DNA from: Lunularia cruciata
Lineage: Eukaryota; Streptophyta; Marchantiopsida; Lunulariales; Lunulariaceae
Length of the DNA: 64,000 nucleotides
Assembly (NCBI GenBank): GCA_948567375.1
Contig: OX419757.1
Location: 682,001 to 746,000 of the forward strand
Direction of reading: 5' to 3'
Position numbers and translations under genes: made by a program. The notes under the pieces are model-generated. The model saw nothing but the letters and a program-made list of their open reading frames with translations. It was not told where the DNA came from and ran no database searches. Shown one piece after another: positions 20,966 through 32,900 of this stretch; position 1 is the first letter of the stretch; every line of letters starts with the position of its first letter.

Positions 20966-22330
20966 TTGACCTTCCTATCAAATTTGGGAGCTTTTGATAG
21001 GAGGATTATTGGAGTCTATGGTGATGTTTGAGTGTGTGATAGGAGACTTGGCATGTAGACAAAACATCTCTAACAATCTCATGTAGAGGAGTAGGACTAT
21101 TATTTATGGAAGAGAAGACACTTATAGAGTTTTTGGGGTAGTTGGGTTCTCTCTCTGCACTCCCACTTTGCTCCAATTTTAAGGTTGCTAAAGGCAAGTT
21201 TTGGAGACATATGTGATCAAGGTAGAGAAATGATCCTTTTCTCTCTAGATGTTATTGCAGAAAATGAGAGATGGTATATCTCCATGGGCATGAAAGGACC
21301 TTCCATCCTTTGTTAGATTGGACTAGATGTTTTGGAGACATATGTGATCAAGGTAGAGAAATGATCCTTTTCTCTCTAGATGTTATTGCAGAAAATGAGA
21401 GATGGTATATCTCCATGGGCATGAAAGGACCTTCCATCCTTTGTTAGATTGGACTAGAAGTTTACAATCTTCCTTGATGGAGCAATAGTATCAACCTACG
21501 CTATATTCTCTCTTAGTTGACCCGTCCATTCCTTGGGCCACTAGAGCACATCTTGGCTCTTGTTATGGCAATGGTATAGGCTCTTGGATCCTAGCTTGAT
21601 TGTAGCATTAGGGCATTCAACTTGCACTAGCTACTTTCTCAATGATGAGGTTCCACCTAGGTTTGGTCCACATGTCTACATCTTCATTACTCACTTATGA
21701 GTGTGGTTCTACACTAGATGCACCATTGATCCATATGACACTATGTCCTTTTGGAGGACAAAGGATAGCTACCCATGATGCCATCAAGGATATAATGTTT
21801 GTTGTGGCACAAAAAAGTGGATACCTTGCTTGGAAGGAGCACTCGTATGCTTTGCATGGAATGATTACGCATCCCCTTGGATGGGCAGCAAGCAGATCAA
21901 CAATGCACAAGCTCACCATGTATAGGGATATGTAACGATGTCACCTCTTTGTTCCTCTAGCCTTGGAGTTATATGGAATGATGGATATGACATTTGACAC
22001 ATTTGTCAAGGAGTGCACGAGAGCTGATCATATAAGATTTTAGGAGGTATCACTTTCACTCTCATACTTTGTAGCAAACTTTAGACAACGTGTGTACATT
22101 ACTCTATAGAGACCATTGGCTAGTGTAATCCATAGGAGAGCAAGCACACTAGGTGATGCTTCTTTGGATGCTCCATTAATTTGTAGACCTTACGACTTGC
22201 ATAGCTTGGATATCTTAGGTGCAGTAGGGCAGATTTTTCATGTCTATACTATTGATGCCTAGCCCTATTTTACCTCTTTTGTCTCCCCCTTGTACAATTG
22301 TGAATCAAGAGTTTCTCCCAATACAATATT
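20966..22330 (+). mobile_element. Family R copy 1, right piece
   Basis: Continues the R fragment interrupted at 10483. It parallels 59150-60460 of the fuller element: FECVIGDLA-type region, then ECGSTLDAPLIHMTLC (21697-21750), QRIATHDAIKD, AAQKSGYLAWKEHSYAL, and LALELYGMMD near 21960. The CxC...H...C cluster followed by an HDAI helix and a conserved LALELYG is what I take as the zinc-binding and endonuclease-like end of the R protein. It contains a 131-bp tandem duplication and several stops. Confidence 0.75.
21198..21459. repeat. 131-bp tandem duplication inside family R copy 1
   Basis: GTTTTGGAGACATATGTG at 21198 recurs at 21329; the two units are nearly identical to 21459. The paralogous stretch at 55095-55225 has a single unit, so the duplication arose after the two large copies separated. 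Confidence 0.92.
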
Positions 22331-24180
22331 GTGACAACGTTGACAGATTCTGCACTTCATAAGTACGGAGGGATCCACACTTATAAATGATAGTTGAGAT
22401 TTTGGGTACTCCATTTGGGTAATTAGTGTTGACATATAATTAGTATAGTTTATTAGCTAGGACCACACTAACAGAGATCATGAAAAATAAATTAGGAGTT
22501 AGAAATTAGATGTTAGTCTTTTATATAAAATATGTTTGGTATAGTAAAAATTAGAATATTTAAAATGATATGAGAATTGTAATATTATCCTTAAAATCAT
22601 GGGAATGTATTTTATGCACAACTTCAAGAAATTACTTTCAAGGTTGGAAGCATTGGTCAATTCCATTTTATATGCTGAAATTCAGATTAAGTTAGTGTAG
22701 ATCTCTATATTTCAAATTTCATCAATCTATATTACCCTAAATTTTATTTCTTTACATGCTCAAAATAATATAAACGTGTGTACACATCTTATTTTACAAC
22801 ATTTTGTATTTTTTCCTTCTTTAGGTTATATTATAGATTTTTGCTAGTATAAATCCTAATTAATCAACTGCATCCTGTGGTGACATTACAGAGCATCAAC
22901 AGATACCTCCTAGTTCACACCAACCGTCTTGGTGTGAACATCACTTGTATTAGTAAAACGTATATCATATAACCTTTGAGTGTCCACGTGACCTCTTTCT
23001 TTGAAATGAATCCCAGAATATCTCCAACGGTTAGAAGGAAACTCATGAATATTCAGCATCAATCATTTGATTATTTCGATTACTTTACGAAAATCATTGA
23101 AGATCACGATCGTAATCTGGTATTAATATTTTATATTTGACACTAATTCTTCTTCACATTCCATTTTCATCAGATAGTAAGCAAATCGATCGGTTAAAAG
23201 TTTATGGGTAGGTGTTACGAGAAAGCCACATTTCAATTTCCTTTGCTTTTTGTTTCTCGTTTACAGAATTTTTCATCATTCTCATTATTCAAAATACAAA
23301 ACAATGAAGTAATTAGCCATTTTTCTGAAAAGTAGTGGAAAATTTAGCGGAAGAGGATACTGTTCAATTCAAGTCCAGATTGAGAAGAATACTTAACATA
23401 TTGACCCACATTGTTAGCGCTTCTTCTCACCCCTTTGATAAGTTTTGCCAACTAAAATACTAATGTACAATCATCAAAATCTTAATCACTTGATAATCTG
23501 TACCGCTTTAGATATATATTTACTTTGAGTGTTTCATTGTAATAATCGAGGAGTATTTTGCCTCTCAGGATATGGAGCACATCCTTCTAGGGTTCTTCCT
23601 AAAGTTTATCACTCAAGACCACTCAGGTTAATTTTTACCGTCCTTAATGAATCCGAGTTCATACTTCTTCATTATTGTATGTACATTGATGTATAACCTT
23701 GTTAAGAGAATGTTCCCTCGAGTCAATTTAATATTTAATCCTCTAAAACTTCCCTTTGCTTTTTATCCTCTGTAAGACAAAGTAGATATCTTGAATATCA
23801 AGTTGATGAGAGAGCGTACCAATGTGAAGAAATAATTTGAATATTTGAAAAATGAAAAAATCATAAATTTACAATGACCATATATTTTCTTACGAAATTT
23901 TTTTTTCATAACATTCCTGTCACATTCTTCATCCATAATTTTTTTTGGAAAATGGAGATAATATAAATACATATAACATGCTAATACCTGTTGCTTCCTC
24001 CACGGTATGAACATCAGTGCACGTACTTTGGTGTCGCACAGGTCATGGTTCACGCACTTTCTCTGGTCTTGGGATGACTGATTACAATATTACATTATTA
24101 GTATAGATTATTAAACGTATTTTTTTTAATAATTTATTATTAGTGTAATTCGAGAACGCATTTTATAGATAAGCAAAACT
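22331..24180. other. AT-rich host DNA without a recognised gene, shared with copy 2
   Basis: It contains no convincing open frame. The stretch 22331-22965 matches 56110-56750 and 22966-24180 matches 60538-61770. Within it a splice-like CTCTCAG precedes a short frame GYGAHPSRVLPKVYH at about 23565-23690, with a similar but broken frame in copy 2. I do not recognise it. The sequence CATATAACC at 22966-22974 is the unoccupied target of the R element found in copy 2. Confidence 0.6.
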
Positions 24181-24293
24181 CAGGAAGATGTGGCGTATCT
24201 TTCGTTCCCTGGCGTTTCGAGCACTGGTGGTTTCGATCGATGTGCCTCATCGGAAGCAGAATTGCTGTGGAGAGCGGAGAAGAAGTCTTGTTG

Positions 24294-25289
24294 ATGATGG
24301 AGAAATCGCCGGGAGGAAGACGATTGGGGCTTACTCTGACTCTGATGTTTGCTTGGATTCTCATAGATTGCGTTGCTGACAACGGATCACGCGAGGATGC
24401 ATTTGTAGATTATTCGAGGATGTCGGCCAAACGGAGTGCGATCAAAAGTTTCACAGGTGAGAATAGATTGCGTCTATTTCCAGTTCTTTGCGTCATGGAT
24501 TGATTAATTGATTGATTCGATGCTTTCATTTTCGAAAATCTGCAGAGGATTTCCTCTAAGGTTTCGCCCAAATTCGAGAGGTCATGTTTAAAATTTTAGA
24601 GTCGGGTTCCCAAACGATGGTACTTACTTCCAATTTTGCATACATTCGGCTGCGGCTATTTTCTCCGGGGGGTTCCTTCCTAGGGGACTGGCTGAACCAC
24701 AACTGTTCCAAATGAAATGACAATTCCGTGTACCAATATTAAAAACGCGAACCTGGCCAAGAGTTGAAGAGTCCAGAATGAGACTCAAAGTTGGCATTGA
24801 ATGAGTTTATACCAAATATACTTTTACCAAATGTATGAGCAGTTAGAAACCAAGGGATCCCACTGAAAGAGGGCATGAATTCTAACAGTGCTGAAATCGA
24901 AATGCAATCCATGAAGTCGTTTGATCGGCCTTCTTTCTTGGTTTACGCAGATGCTCGCAAGTCACAGAAGGAATACCTGGTCTTCTCTACCTTATTCGGA
25001 GTATGAAGACCTGTTTTGCTGCTGCGCTTTCTTTCTGGTTCCTTTAAATGAAGGCGTATGATTTGTAGGCTGTAAACTAGCTTTCGGTGTTTCCATTCAA
25101 TGATCATGACTCAATATAATTCTCGAATACGGGCCCTCGTTACGACGTACTCCTTACTCGTAGTGAGCGTCTCTGTTTTCTATGATGTTCATGACCTGTC
25201 TCGCAACAAAGTTTGATTATCTTCGACTTTGTGCAGGATATTACAGTTAGGCTTGCGGGAGTTATCGCTTCCAAATCTGTCAACTAGAT
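24294..25289 (+). CDS. Unidentified small spliced gene candidate, copy 1
   Basis: A frame starting ATGATGGAG at 24294 codes for a basic N terminus followed by a hydrophobic stretch (LTLTLMFAWILIDCV), like a signal peptide or single membrane anchor. It ends at a donor-like CACAG/GTGAGA at 24456. Possible further exons follow consensus acceptors: about 24953 (after TTTACGCAG, reading DARKSQKEYL) and 25237 (after TTTGTGCAG, reading DITVRLAGVIASKSVN, then a stop at about 25286). Joined in phase these would give a protein of roughly 85 residues. More exon-like blocks flanked by splice sites occur at about 25868-25938 (REFFFNPEAHSEWDG) and 26135-26250, so the gene may be larger. I recognise no family. 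Boundaries are tentative. Confidence 0.35.
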
Positions 25290-25859
25290 GAAGGTTAGTT
25301 CTGGGAAGGAGTCTATTTTCCTATATCTTGGACTGCACTAAAAACATGCTTGCAGAAATTTGAAATCATAATCTTACAGACTATCCTTGTCGGGAACAAT
25401 ATACCGAGCATGATTAGGGAATTTAAGAAAGCTTCTTGCTGTATCTTTTCACTCAAAGAGACTGCAAAACAACTAGAAAAGCGGGGATATGATTGAAGAG
25501 AACTGAGTAGAGACGAGCTGAGGACGTTGTTGTGTGCCGCTCTGATGCAGGAGTTGATGTGGTGATGTGCTTGAGCGGAGCCTAGTGAGGCAAGGGTTCA
25601 TAGATGTATGCTCATTCTATCGTGCGGAGCCTGCTGGCCCCACTATTGACGAAGGCCGTGACAACATCCGGCCGGGGTCGTGTAACATCCTAATACCCAG
25701 TGCTATTTTTTCCGTCATGGGTTGTTGAGTGAAATTGCCAGGAACGGTCCTCCGTATCATAATGCAAACTGTAAGTTTTTCAGGTTGAGGTGCTCAACTT
25801 CTCTAGCTGTTGGACTTCTTCTTTAGCAGCAGGTGGTCAATTCTGAATTGGGTGTTTCA

Positions 25860-26255
25860 TATCCAGGGCATCAGGGAGTTCTTCTTCAATCCAGAAGCGC
25901 ATTCTGAGTGGGACGGAAGCTTCTCTATTGGGGGAAAGGTAAGATCGTACCACCTCAAGTATGGATGACCCGTAGTTTTAGTTTGGTGTTCTCTAAGACT
26001 TTTAGTTGTGAAACTTGAATGAGCTGTGGATTCCATAGCTGAGTTTTCTCTCGAGTGATCAGAGTTGACACCATCAACCTTAGAAGAAAACACACATTGA
26101 TCTGAGTGACGTTATACTTACTGAGTTGAATCAGGTGGTGGGCTTCAAGAGCTGGAATGTGCTGCGGAGAATTGTAGCTCTTCCTTCAAGACAGGAGACC
26201 CATTCTAGTGGCACTGCTCTGCGAATGCTTCTTAACCAAGTAATTTATAAGGTCA
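25860..26255 (+). other. Two exon-like blocks downstream of the small gene
   Basis: Block 1 (about 25868-25938) lies between ATATCCAG and GGTAAGATC and reads GIREFFFNPEAHSEWDG with the following SFSIGGK. Block 2 (about 26135-26250) lies between GAATCAG and AAGGTCAG and reads VVGFKSWNVLRRIVALPS and onward. Copy 2 keeps block 1 (63598-63667) with several amino-acid changes. They may be exons of the gene at 24294 or of a separate one. Confidence 0.3.
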
Positions 26256-26299
26256 GATTAGAGACTTCAGTGCCCTCCTGAACTATGCAACAACATGAC

Positions 26300-27680
26300 A
26301 AAAGGAGCATTACAGTAGATTTTAAGCAACCTAGACCGCCCATTACTGGCAAGACGCAACTATTCTGCAGAATCCTGTCTTCCTACGATCCTAGTAAGAA
26401 AAAGACCCACACTTAAAGCTCTAGTTTGCAAGATCGTCCGTGGAGAATAAACTCTGAACAAACTGAGGAATCGGACACCTTGCTTAGTCACAGGAAATCA
26501 TGTTTAGACGTAAGTATTCTGCAGAATCTAGCTTTCCTCTCTTCTTACGCTCTTAGTAAGAAAAGGATCCACACACTTCAAGCTCTAATCGGCAAAATCA
26601 TCAGTGGAGAATAGAATCTGAACGAACTCAGGAATCGTACACCTTGCTTATACACAGGAAATCAAGTTCCGACTGAGCATATGTATTATGTATTTCGGAT
26701 GTTTTCCTGTTCATTTGTACATTATCTTCAAACTTGTCGAAAGGAAAGTACAGCTGGATTATCATGTTTGATCTCATTTAGATAAGATCTCATTTAGATT
26801 AGATCTGTTCTTGAGATACAAAGAGGAAAGGTGCTTGTGCCCCTTATTAAGAACAAGATGCTTGATGTTTAAAAAGTACCACCCATTGCCAAAATGTTTT
26901 CTTTTGGGAAAGAAACATGAAAATCGATGGTTACTTTTGTTTTATATGTCACGGTAGACATTCAAATCAAATCAAATCAAATTTGTCTCCGTATGTTGAG
27001 TTGAGACTCAAAAAAGATGGCATTCACCTCCTTAGCAGAGACGAATGCTTTTTCGTGCAGTTAGATAATCCGCTGCTTCGAAAGTCGATATAATTTCGTC
27101 CAGTTAGGAACTTAGAAGTGTCGACAAGCTCTGCAATTGCAGGTGGATGCTGGCTTGTAAGAGTCGTCTTGTTGTAGCTCATGCGCATGTTTAGTTTCCA
27201 ACGTCGGCCATAATTCACACGTTTTTAACACCAAAGTCTTAGTGAGTCGATCAAATCTAACCGTAGGTTGTTACACGGTGTTGGTAACCTTCCTCCGTCA
27301 CAACGAAGATTGTCCCTGATGCCAAAGTTCGTCGGAACGGTCATCGCTATGGCACCCACTGTGCCAAAACCTGGGATTAAACCTTCGACTTTGAACTTAA
27401 ACTGGTGTACGGCAGGTTTGTGTACAGTTCAACAGTACAGATCAAATCGCAGTTCTTAAAGAGCATGGAGCATACAATCTTAAAAATGATTTTCATTTGT
27501 CACTGCTTGAGATGGATCTGATAAAAGTTCTCGTTAGTGTTGACTTCGATCTCCTCCCGGGCACTGTTGACATTTGATAATGTTGTCACTTACAAGTTCA
27601 CAGTGTATGATGAGACATCCATGAAATTTCAGGACTCTTTTGTCGATTGCTACACATTTTTTATTCCTTTTTTTAATAGA
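26300..27680. other. Intergenic stretch without recognised gene
   Basis: Only short frames with stops. A weak repeated phrase (TCTGCAGAAT, CTTACGATCCTAGTAAGAAA then CACAGGAAATCA) occurs twice at about 26365-26500 and 26515-26665, suggesting an old local duplication of about 150 bp. Confidence 0.5.
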
Positions 27681-27681
27681 G

Positions 27682-28010
27682 AAATGTTAAATAAACATAC
27701 AAATCTTTTAAAAAAACAGTACAGGAATAATTATATTAACAACTTGGTTTTGTGGGCATGTTGCACGGTTGTGTCCTGTCTGTCTACAAAGTTCCCAGAA
27801 TGCCTTCGGGTGGAGGAAAGTATAGTGGAAGACATTTCTTGTGTTTGGATGTGTGGTGACCCGTGACATTTGAAATCAATCCAACAAGAAGGCATGATAA
27901 AAAAGTGTAGTCTTTGTCCACAAACAGGACACAACCTTGTAATATATACACAAAACCAAACCAACGAATATTTAATATAAAGGAAATTTGTGTATTTATT
28001 TAACATTTTT
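27682..28010. mobile_element. Fold-back / MITE-like element with about 110-bp imperfect inverted ends
   Basis: The left arm starts AAATGTTAAATAAACATAC (27682) and includes TTGGTTTTGTGGGCATG and GGTTGTGTCCTGTCTG (about 27742-27790). The right arm, read in reverse complement from 28010, gives AAATGTTAAATAAATACAC, TTGGTTTTGTGTATAT and GGTTGTGTCCTGTTTG. The arms face each other across about 100 bp. No transposase is present. Short frames on opposite strands start with nearly the same peptide (MLNK.TN), which is a consequence of the symmetry, not of genes. Confidence 0.75.
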
Positions 28011-28346
28011 CTATACTTATTACTTCCAGTTTTTATTATAATGTGTCTTCTTAATTTTATGTGTAAATATGGTCAATTGTAATCCTGTACTGAGGTCAAC
28101 TGCTGTTCAGTACTGTACAAACAAATCTTCAACTTCATAAGAGCTTTAGGCAAAGTAGGCAACGTTAATTCAAGTTGTTCGAGATCAACTAAGTCTCAAC
28201 GTTAAACTCAAGTTGCTCGGGGTCTTGGCTTCTAATATTCATCTGGTGTTAGTTGCAACTCATATATGTTTTTTTGGTTTAGTTTCCATTACTTAGGCCA
28301 AAGCACCGTGCAAGATTTCTTCACATCCCCAACAAGTTGATGAATT

Positions 28347-28456
28347 CCAACTCATAGTCTGATTGTTGCATCCATATGGTGCGCACCTCAGACACACTTA
28401 ACCAACTCATAGTCTGATTGTTGCATGCATATGGTGCGCACCTCAGACACACTTAA
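28347..28456. repeat. 55-bp tandem duplication
   Basis: CCAACTCATAGTCTGATTG begins at 28347 and again at 28402; the units differ at one base (GCATCCAT against GCATGCAT). Confidence 0.95.
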
Positions 28457-28984
28457 CATTACCTTTGCTGGGAACACATTCAGCATACTATTCATCTCGA
28501 TAGGCGTACGTGCGCAGCCATCAGATTTCAAAATAGCATGCTTTACAGACGATCCTGAAGGTAACAGTCGCCCGATTATGCCAAAATTATGTTATTCCGA
28601 GAATAGTCAAGTGCAGCTCACCATGCACAACCTCGTAGGGTACCCAGCATTTTCACTTTTAATTAATATGTACGTCAGGTTATGAAGTTTACTGCAATGC
28701 AATGATCAATCTTCGTCTATAGGGTTTAAGAACCATAAACATATTAATGATTTTCACAAGTGAGTCTCTTGAGCGCTGCATCTCATAAAAGGCTTCTTAC
28801 TGTTGGAGCTTATTGATCAACTAATAGTTTCTTTCAAGGTTATTTTGATTTCTATATTTACTATCTATCGTTCCCAGGAACGACGATTGATAACTTTGTA
28901 GTGTAGGGGAATGATTGTGCAAGTTTACTATCCATTCTGGAAAGACTTGTCAAATTTCGTCGACTATAAACATCTTCCAAAGAT

Positions 28985-29050
28985 AATCGTAGGACAGTTG
29001 GATAGAGAAAGAACCTTCTAGGAGGGGGTCGCAGGTTCGAAACCCTTTCA
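28985..29050 (+). mobile_element. tRNA-like / SINE head remnant
   Basis: TAGGACAGTTGGATAGAG (28990-29007) resembles a tRNA A box and GGTTCGAAACC (29034-29044) a B box, at a tRNA-like spacing of about 30 bases, preceded by GTCGCA as in real T arms. I see no matching acceptor stem, so this is more likely a SINE head or tRNA relic than a working tRNA gene. Confidence 0.4.
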
Positions 29051-29097
29051 GAATGCATTGAGAGCATAATGAATATTATATACCAACCGTAATCCCT

Positions 29098-29985
29098 CTA
29101 CCAACAATTTGGCAATATGTTGGAACGGACCTGCATCCCAAGAAGGTGGTTCCCCGATTGATGCCGGCAATGCCTAGGAAAGGCCCGCAACCCTGGACAG
29201 CTGTCCATTCCCAATTCCTTCAAGCAAAGAAGACCTCCCATTGATTCCGGCAGCGGGGGACATTGCCGGTTCCTTAAAGCCAAGAAGCCCCTGAATGATT
29301 CCGGCATTGACTGCAGTTTCTCGTAGTGGTATAACTTTAGCCATCCCAGGGTGGCCGAGTTTCCAAAACTCCCGGGAAGGTCCTCCAACCCTGAACAGCC
29401 GTCCATTGCCAATTCCCTCAAGCCAAGAAATCCCCAAAATGATTCCGGCATGGACTGCATTTTCTCGCTGTGAGATGACTGTAGCAGTTCCAAGGTGGCC
29501 GAGTTTCCGAAACTGCCGGGAAAGGCCTCCAACCCTGAACAGTCGGACCATTGCCAATCCCTTCAAGCCGCGCAGTCCCCCGATTGATTCCGGCAATGAC
29601 TGCAGTTCCCGGCACTCAAAAAAGCCGAGCCGTTCCAAGTTGACCGAAACTACCGGGAAGGGCCTCCAACCCTGGACAGTCGTCCATTTCCAACCACACC
29701 AAGCCGCGCAGTCCCCCGAATGATTCCGGCAATGACTGCAGTTTCACGCACCGATATAAGTCGAGCCATGCGAGCCGTTCCAAGTTTCCAAAAGTGCCGG
29801 GAAGGGCCTCCAACCCTGAACAGTTGCGCATTACCAACCGCTTCAAGCCGCGCAGTCCCCGACTGATTCCGGCAATGATTGCAGTTTCCCGCACCCAGAT
29901 AAATGGAGCGATCCCAAGTTGACCAAGTTGCCGAAAGTACCGGGAAGGGCCTCCAACCCTGAACAGTTGCGCATTACCAACCGTT
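29098..29985 (-). pseudogene. Out-of-frame LRR remains behind the HNL stop codon
   Basis: The DNA keeps coding for the same LRR pattern in other frames: LRGLKRLVMRNCSGLEALPG (about 29900-29800), then WLDLYRCVKLQSLPESFGG and WLEMDDCPGLEALPGSFG, then ELQSLPESIGGLRGL (about 29640-29580), and finally a 144-codon frame at 29532-29098 with MQSMPESFWGFLGLREL. At least three frame changes separate these pieces. They look like the former C-terminal LRRs of the HNL protein, now in its 3' region. Confidence 0.8.
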
Positions 29986-32900
29986 TCAAGCCGCGCAGTC
30001 CCCCGAATGATTCCGGCAATGATTGCAATTTTCCGCACCCAGATAAATGGAGAGATCCCAAGTTGACCAAGTTGCCAAAAATGATTCCGGCAATGATTGC
30101 AATTTCCCGCACCCAGATAAATGGAGCGATCCCAAGTTGACCAAGTTGCCGAAAGTGCCGGGAAGGGCCTCCAACCCTGAACAGTCGTCCATTGCCAACT
30201 CCTTCAAGCCGCGCAGTCCCCCGAATGATTCAGGCAATGACTGCAGTTTATAGCAGTGAGAAAAGTCGACCCGTTCCAGGTTGACCAAGTTTCCGAAACT
30301 GCCGGGAAGGGCCTGCAAGTTCCGACAGTAGCGCATTACCAACTCCTTCAAGCCGCGCAGTCCCCCGAATGATTCCGGCAATGACTGCAGTTTAAAGCAG
30401 TCAGAAAAGTCGACCCGTTCCAGGTTGACCAAGTTTCCAAAACTGCCGGGAAGGGCCTGCAAGTACAGACAGTGGCGCATTACCAACTCCTTCAAGCCAC
30501 GCAGTCCCCCGAATGATTCCGGCAATGACTGCAGTTCCTGGCAGTCAGAAAAGTCGACCCGTTCCAGGTTGACCAAGTTTCCGAAACTGCCGGGAAGGGC
30601 CTGCAAGTTCAGACAGTAGCGCATTACCAACTCCTTCAAGCCGCGCAGTCCCCCGAATGATTCCGGCAATGACTGCAGTTTAAAGCAGTCAGAAAAGTCG
30701 ACCCGTTCCAGGTTGACCAAGTTTCCGAAACTCCCGGGAAGGGCCTGCAAGTTCGGACAGTGGCGCATTACCAACTCCTTCAAGCCGCGCAGTCCCCCGA
30801 ATGATTCCGGCAATGACTGCAGTTCCCCGCACGCAGAAAAGTCGACCCGTTCCAGGTTGACCAAGTTTCCGAAACTCCCGGGAGGGGCCTCCAAGTTCGG
30901 ACAGCCGCGCATTACTAACTTCTTCAAGCCGCGGAGTCCCCCGAATGATTCCGGCAATGACTGCAGTTCCATGCACGCAGAAAAGTCGACCCGTTCCAGG
31001 TTGACCAAGTTTCCGAAACTGCCGGGAAGGGCCTGCAAGTTCCAACAGTTGTCCATTACCAACTCCTTCAAGCCGCGCAGTCCCCCGAATGATTCCGGCA
31101 ATGACTGCAGTTCCCCGCACGTAGAAAAGTCGACCCGTTCCAGGTTAACCAAGTTTCCGAAACTGCCGGGAAGGGCCCGCAAGTTCCTACAGTTGGAAAA
31201 GTCCAATTCCCGCAGTTTAGGAAGTTGTACAAGTGAATCCGGCAGTGATTGTATAGCGTCACAATGCACCAGCTGCAGTAGCTCCAACTTGGGTAAGCTC
31301 CTGAAATTGAGGGCCTCCAAGGAACCACATTCAACTATCCTAAGAGTCCGTAGTTGTTGAAATCGCATAAATGATTCTAGTGGCGACTGGAGCATCTGAC
31401 AAGCGACCAAGTCCAGAAGTTCCAACTTAGCTAAGTTCCCCCATGCATAGGGAAGTGACTGGTTAGGCACATCGTGAAATCGCAGGTGAACAAGTTGCCC
31501 ACAGGATTCCGGCAGTGAGTCTGGAGTAGCAAGAGACCGATCCAGTGGCCGCAAGTTGACAAAATCTCCTTCATCCGGGACGGTTGTCGAAGATTCCTCC
31601 GGTAGACGAATTGTATTATTATCATAATCTTGTAATCCCCGAGAACTTGTACGCGCAGGATTTAATTGCCTCGATCTGGGCACATGAGAGGACGTTACGT
31701 CCAAAACAACCAACTCTTTCAAGGGCGAACGCACAAAAATGGTCTGGGCAGAACCCCAACTGAGCATGGTGACTTTGGGCGGCAATTGAAGATGCCGCTC
31801 TGCACACCTTTTGCACGGCTGGTGGAGACTGTGATATCGGAATACCAAGTAGCGAAGTCCTTCAAGTGGTGACATAATGCTCGATGCTACCCGCATTTTA
31901 CAAGGTCTTTCCTCGTCACAGCAATTTTCATTGTATTCCATGTATTCATTTTCCACTACTACTTGGTGGAAAATCACTTTCTCCAGCCCTTGAACTCCCT
32001 TAAAAAATGCAACAAAAAACTAAAATTATCATAAATGAAATGTAAAACTAAAATTGTCATAGTTCAAGCGCATCCGTCCATCGTGCTCTGTATAAAGCAA
32101 CTCCAGGTCTTCATGCCTAACTATCAAAGCACTTATACAAGACGGATCCTATTTTAGCACCACCGCTTCTAAGTTTCTCGTTGTTGGAGGAGAATGGATG
32201 TATGACTCCCAAAATTACAACCAGTACAATGGCTACAAGTTCCCGATGATGTTCACCTCAACAACTGTGTTTCGGACTCCCTTCCAGTTTAGATTTACAA
32301 ATGAATTCAGATTTAGGAAACATAACTGGTAAATATATCTCATTTAGTTGGGAAAAATGAAATGCTGAAGGAAAAGGAAGATTTTGTAAAGAAAACAGGA
32401 AATACCTTGTAGTTACCATCCAGTGGATTGCCCTCAATTATTCTACCTTTCTCCAGTGCAATTCTAATGCCCAAAGTTCGGAGATGCTCGTGCATTCGTG
32501 GCACGAACCTACCCCGGCGGTCATCCATCTCTCCACTGTATACAAGAGATCTGTCTTTCAAGACTTGCCACTTGTTGTGTGCAGAGCCGTACGTGGACGA
32601 CCACGCCGTCATCACATCTTCAGAGCTAAACCACCTGTCCGAGGACGAATCGTGACGCATGCCAAAACATTTAAAGTCACCGGGGCTTGTAAATATGGTC
32701 GCCGTATCAAGAAACATTTCCAACTCCTCTGTTCCAAGATTGTCGATACTCACCCTGAGCTTCTTCCATACATCCCTCTCCAGACTATTCACACGGCTTT
32801 TTAAGTCTACTGCTTGTAGACCTTCGGAAATTTCTTCCCATATCCATTTGTCTGTTTTCCCTCTCACTGACCTGCCTATCACTTCTAGGGTCAGGGGCAA

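Noticed and set aside
27537-27866. Plus-strand frame of 109 codons
   Set aside because: It runs through the fold-back element, and the opposite strand gives a mirror frame with the same start; no domain is recognisable.
28425-28685. 86-codon frame downstream of a tandem duplication
   Set aside because: No domain, no splice context, and part of it lies in the duplicated 55-bp unit.
29098-29985. Extra LRR exon of the HNL gene
   Set aside because: The pieces lie in three different frames without clear splice sites between them, so decay fits better than splicing.
30713-31360. Open plus-strand frame of 215 codons (TKFPKLPGRACKF repeats)
   Set aside because: It is the antisense shadow of the tandem LRR array; repetition of a stop-free antisense unit keeps it open.
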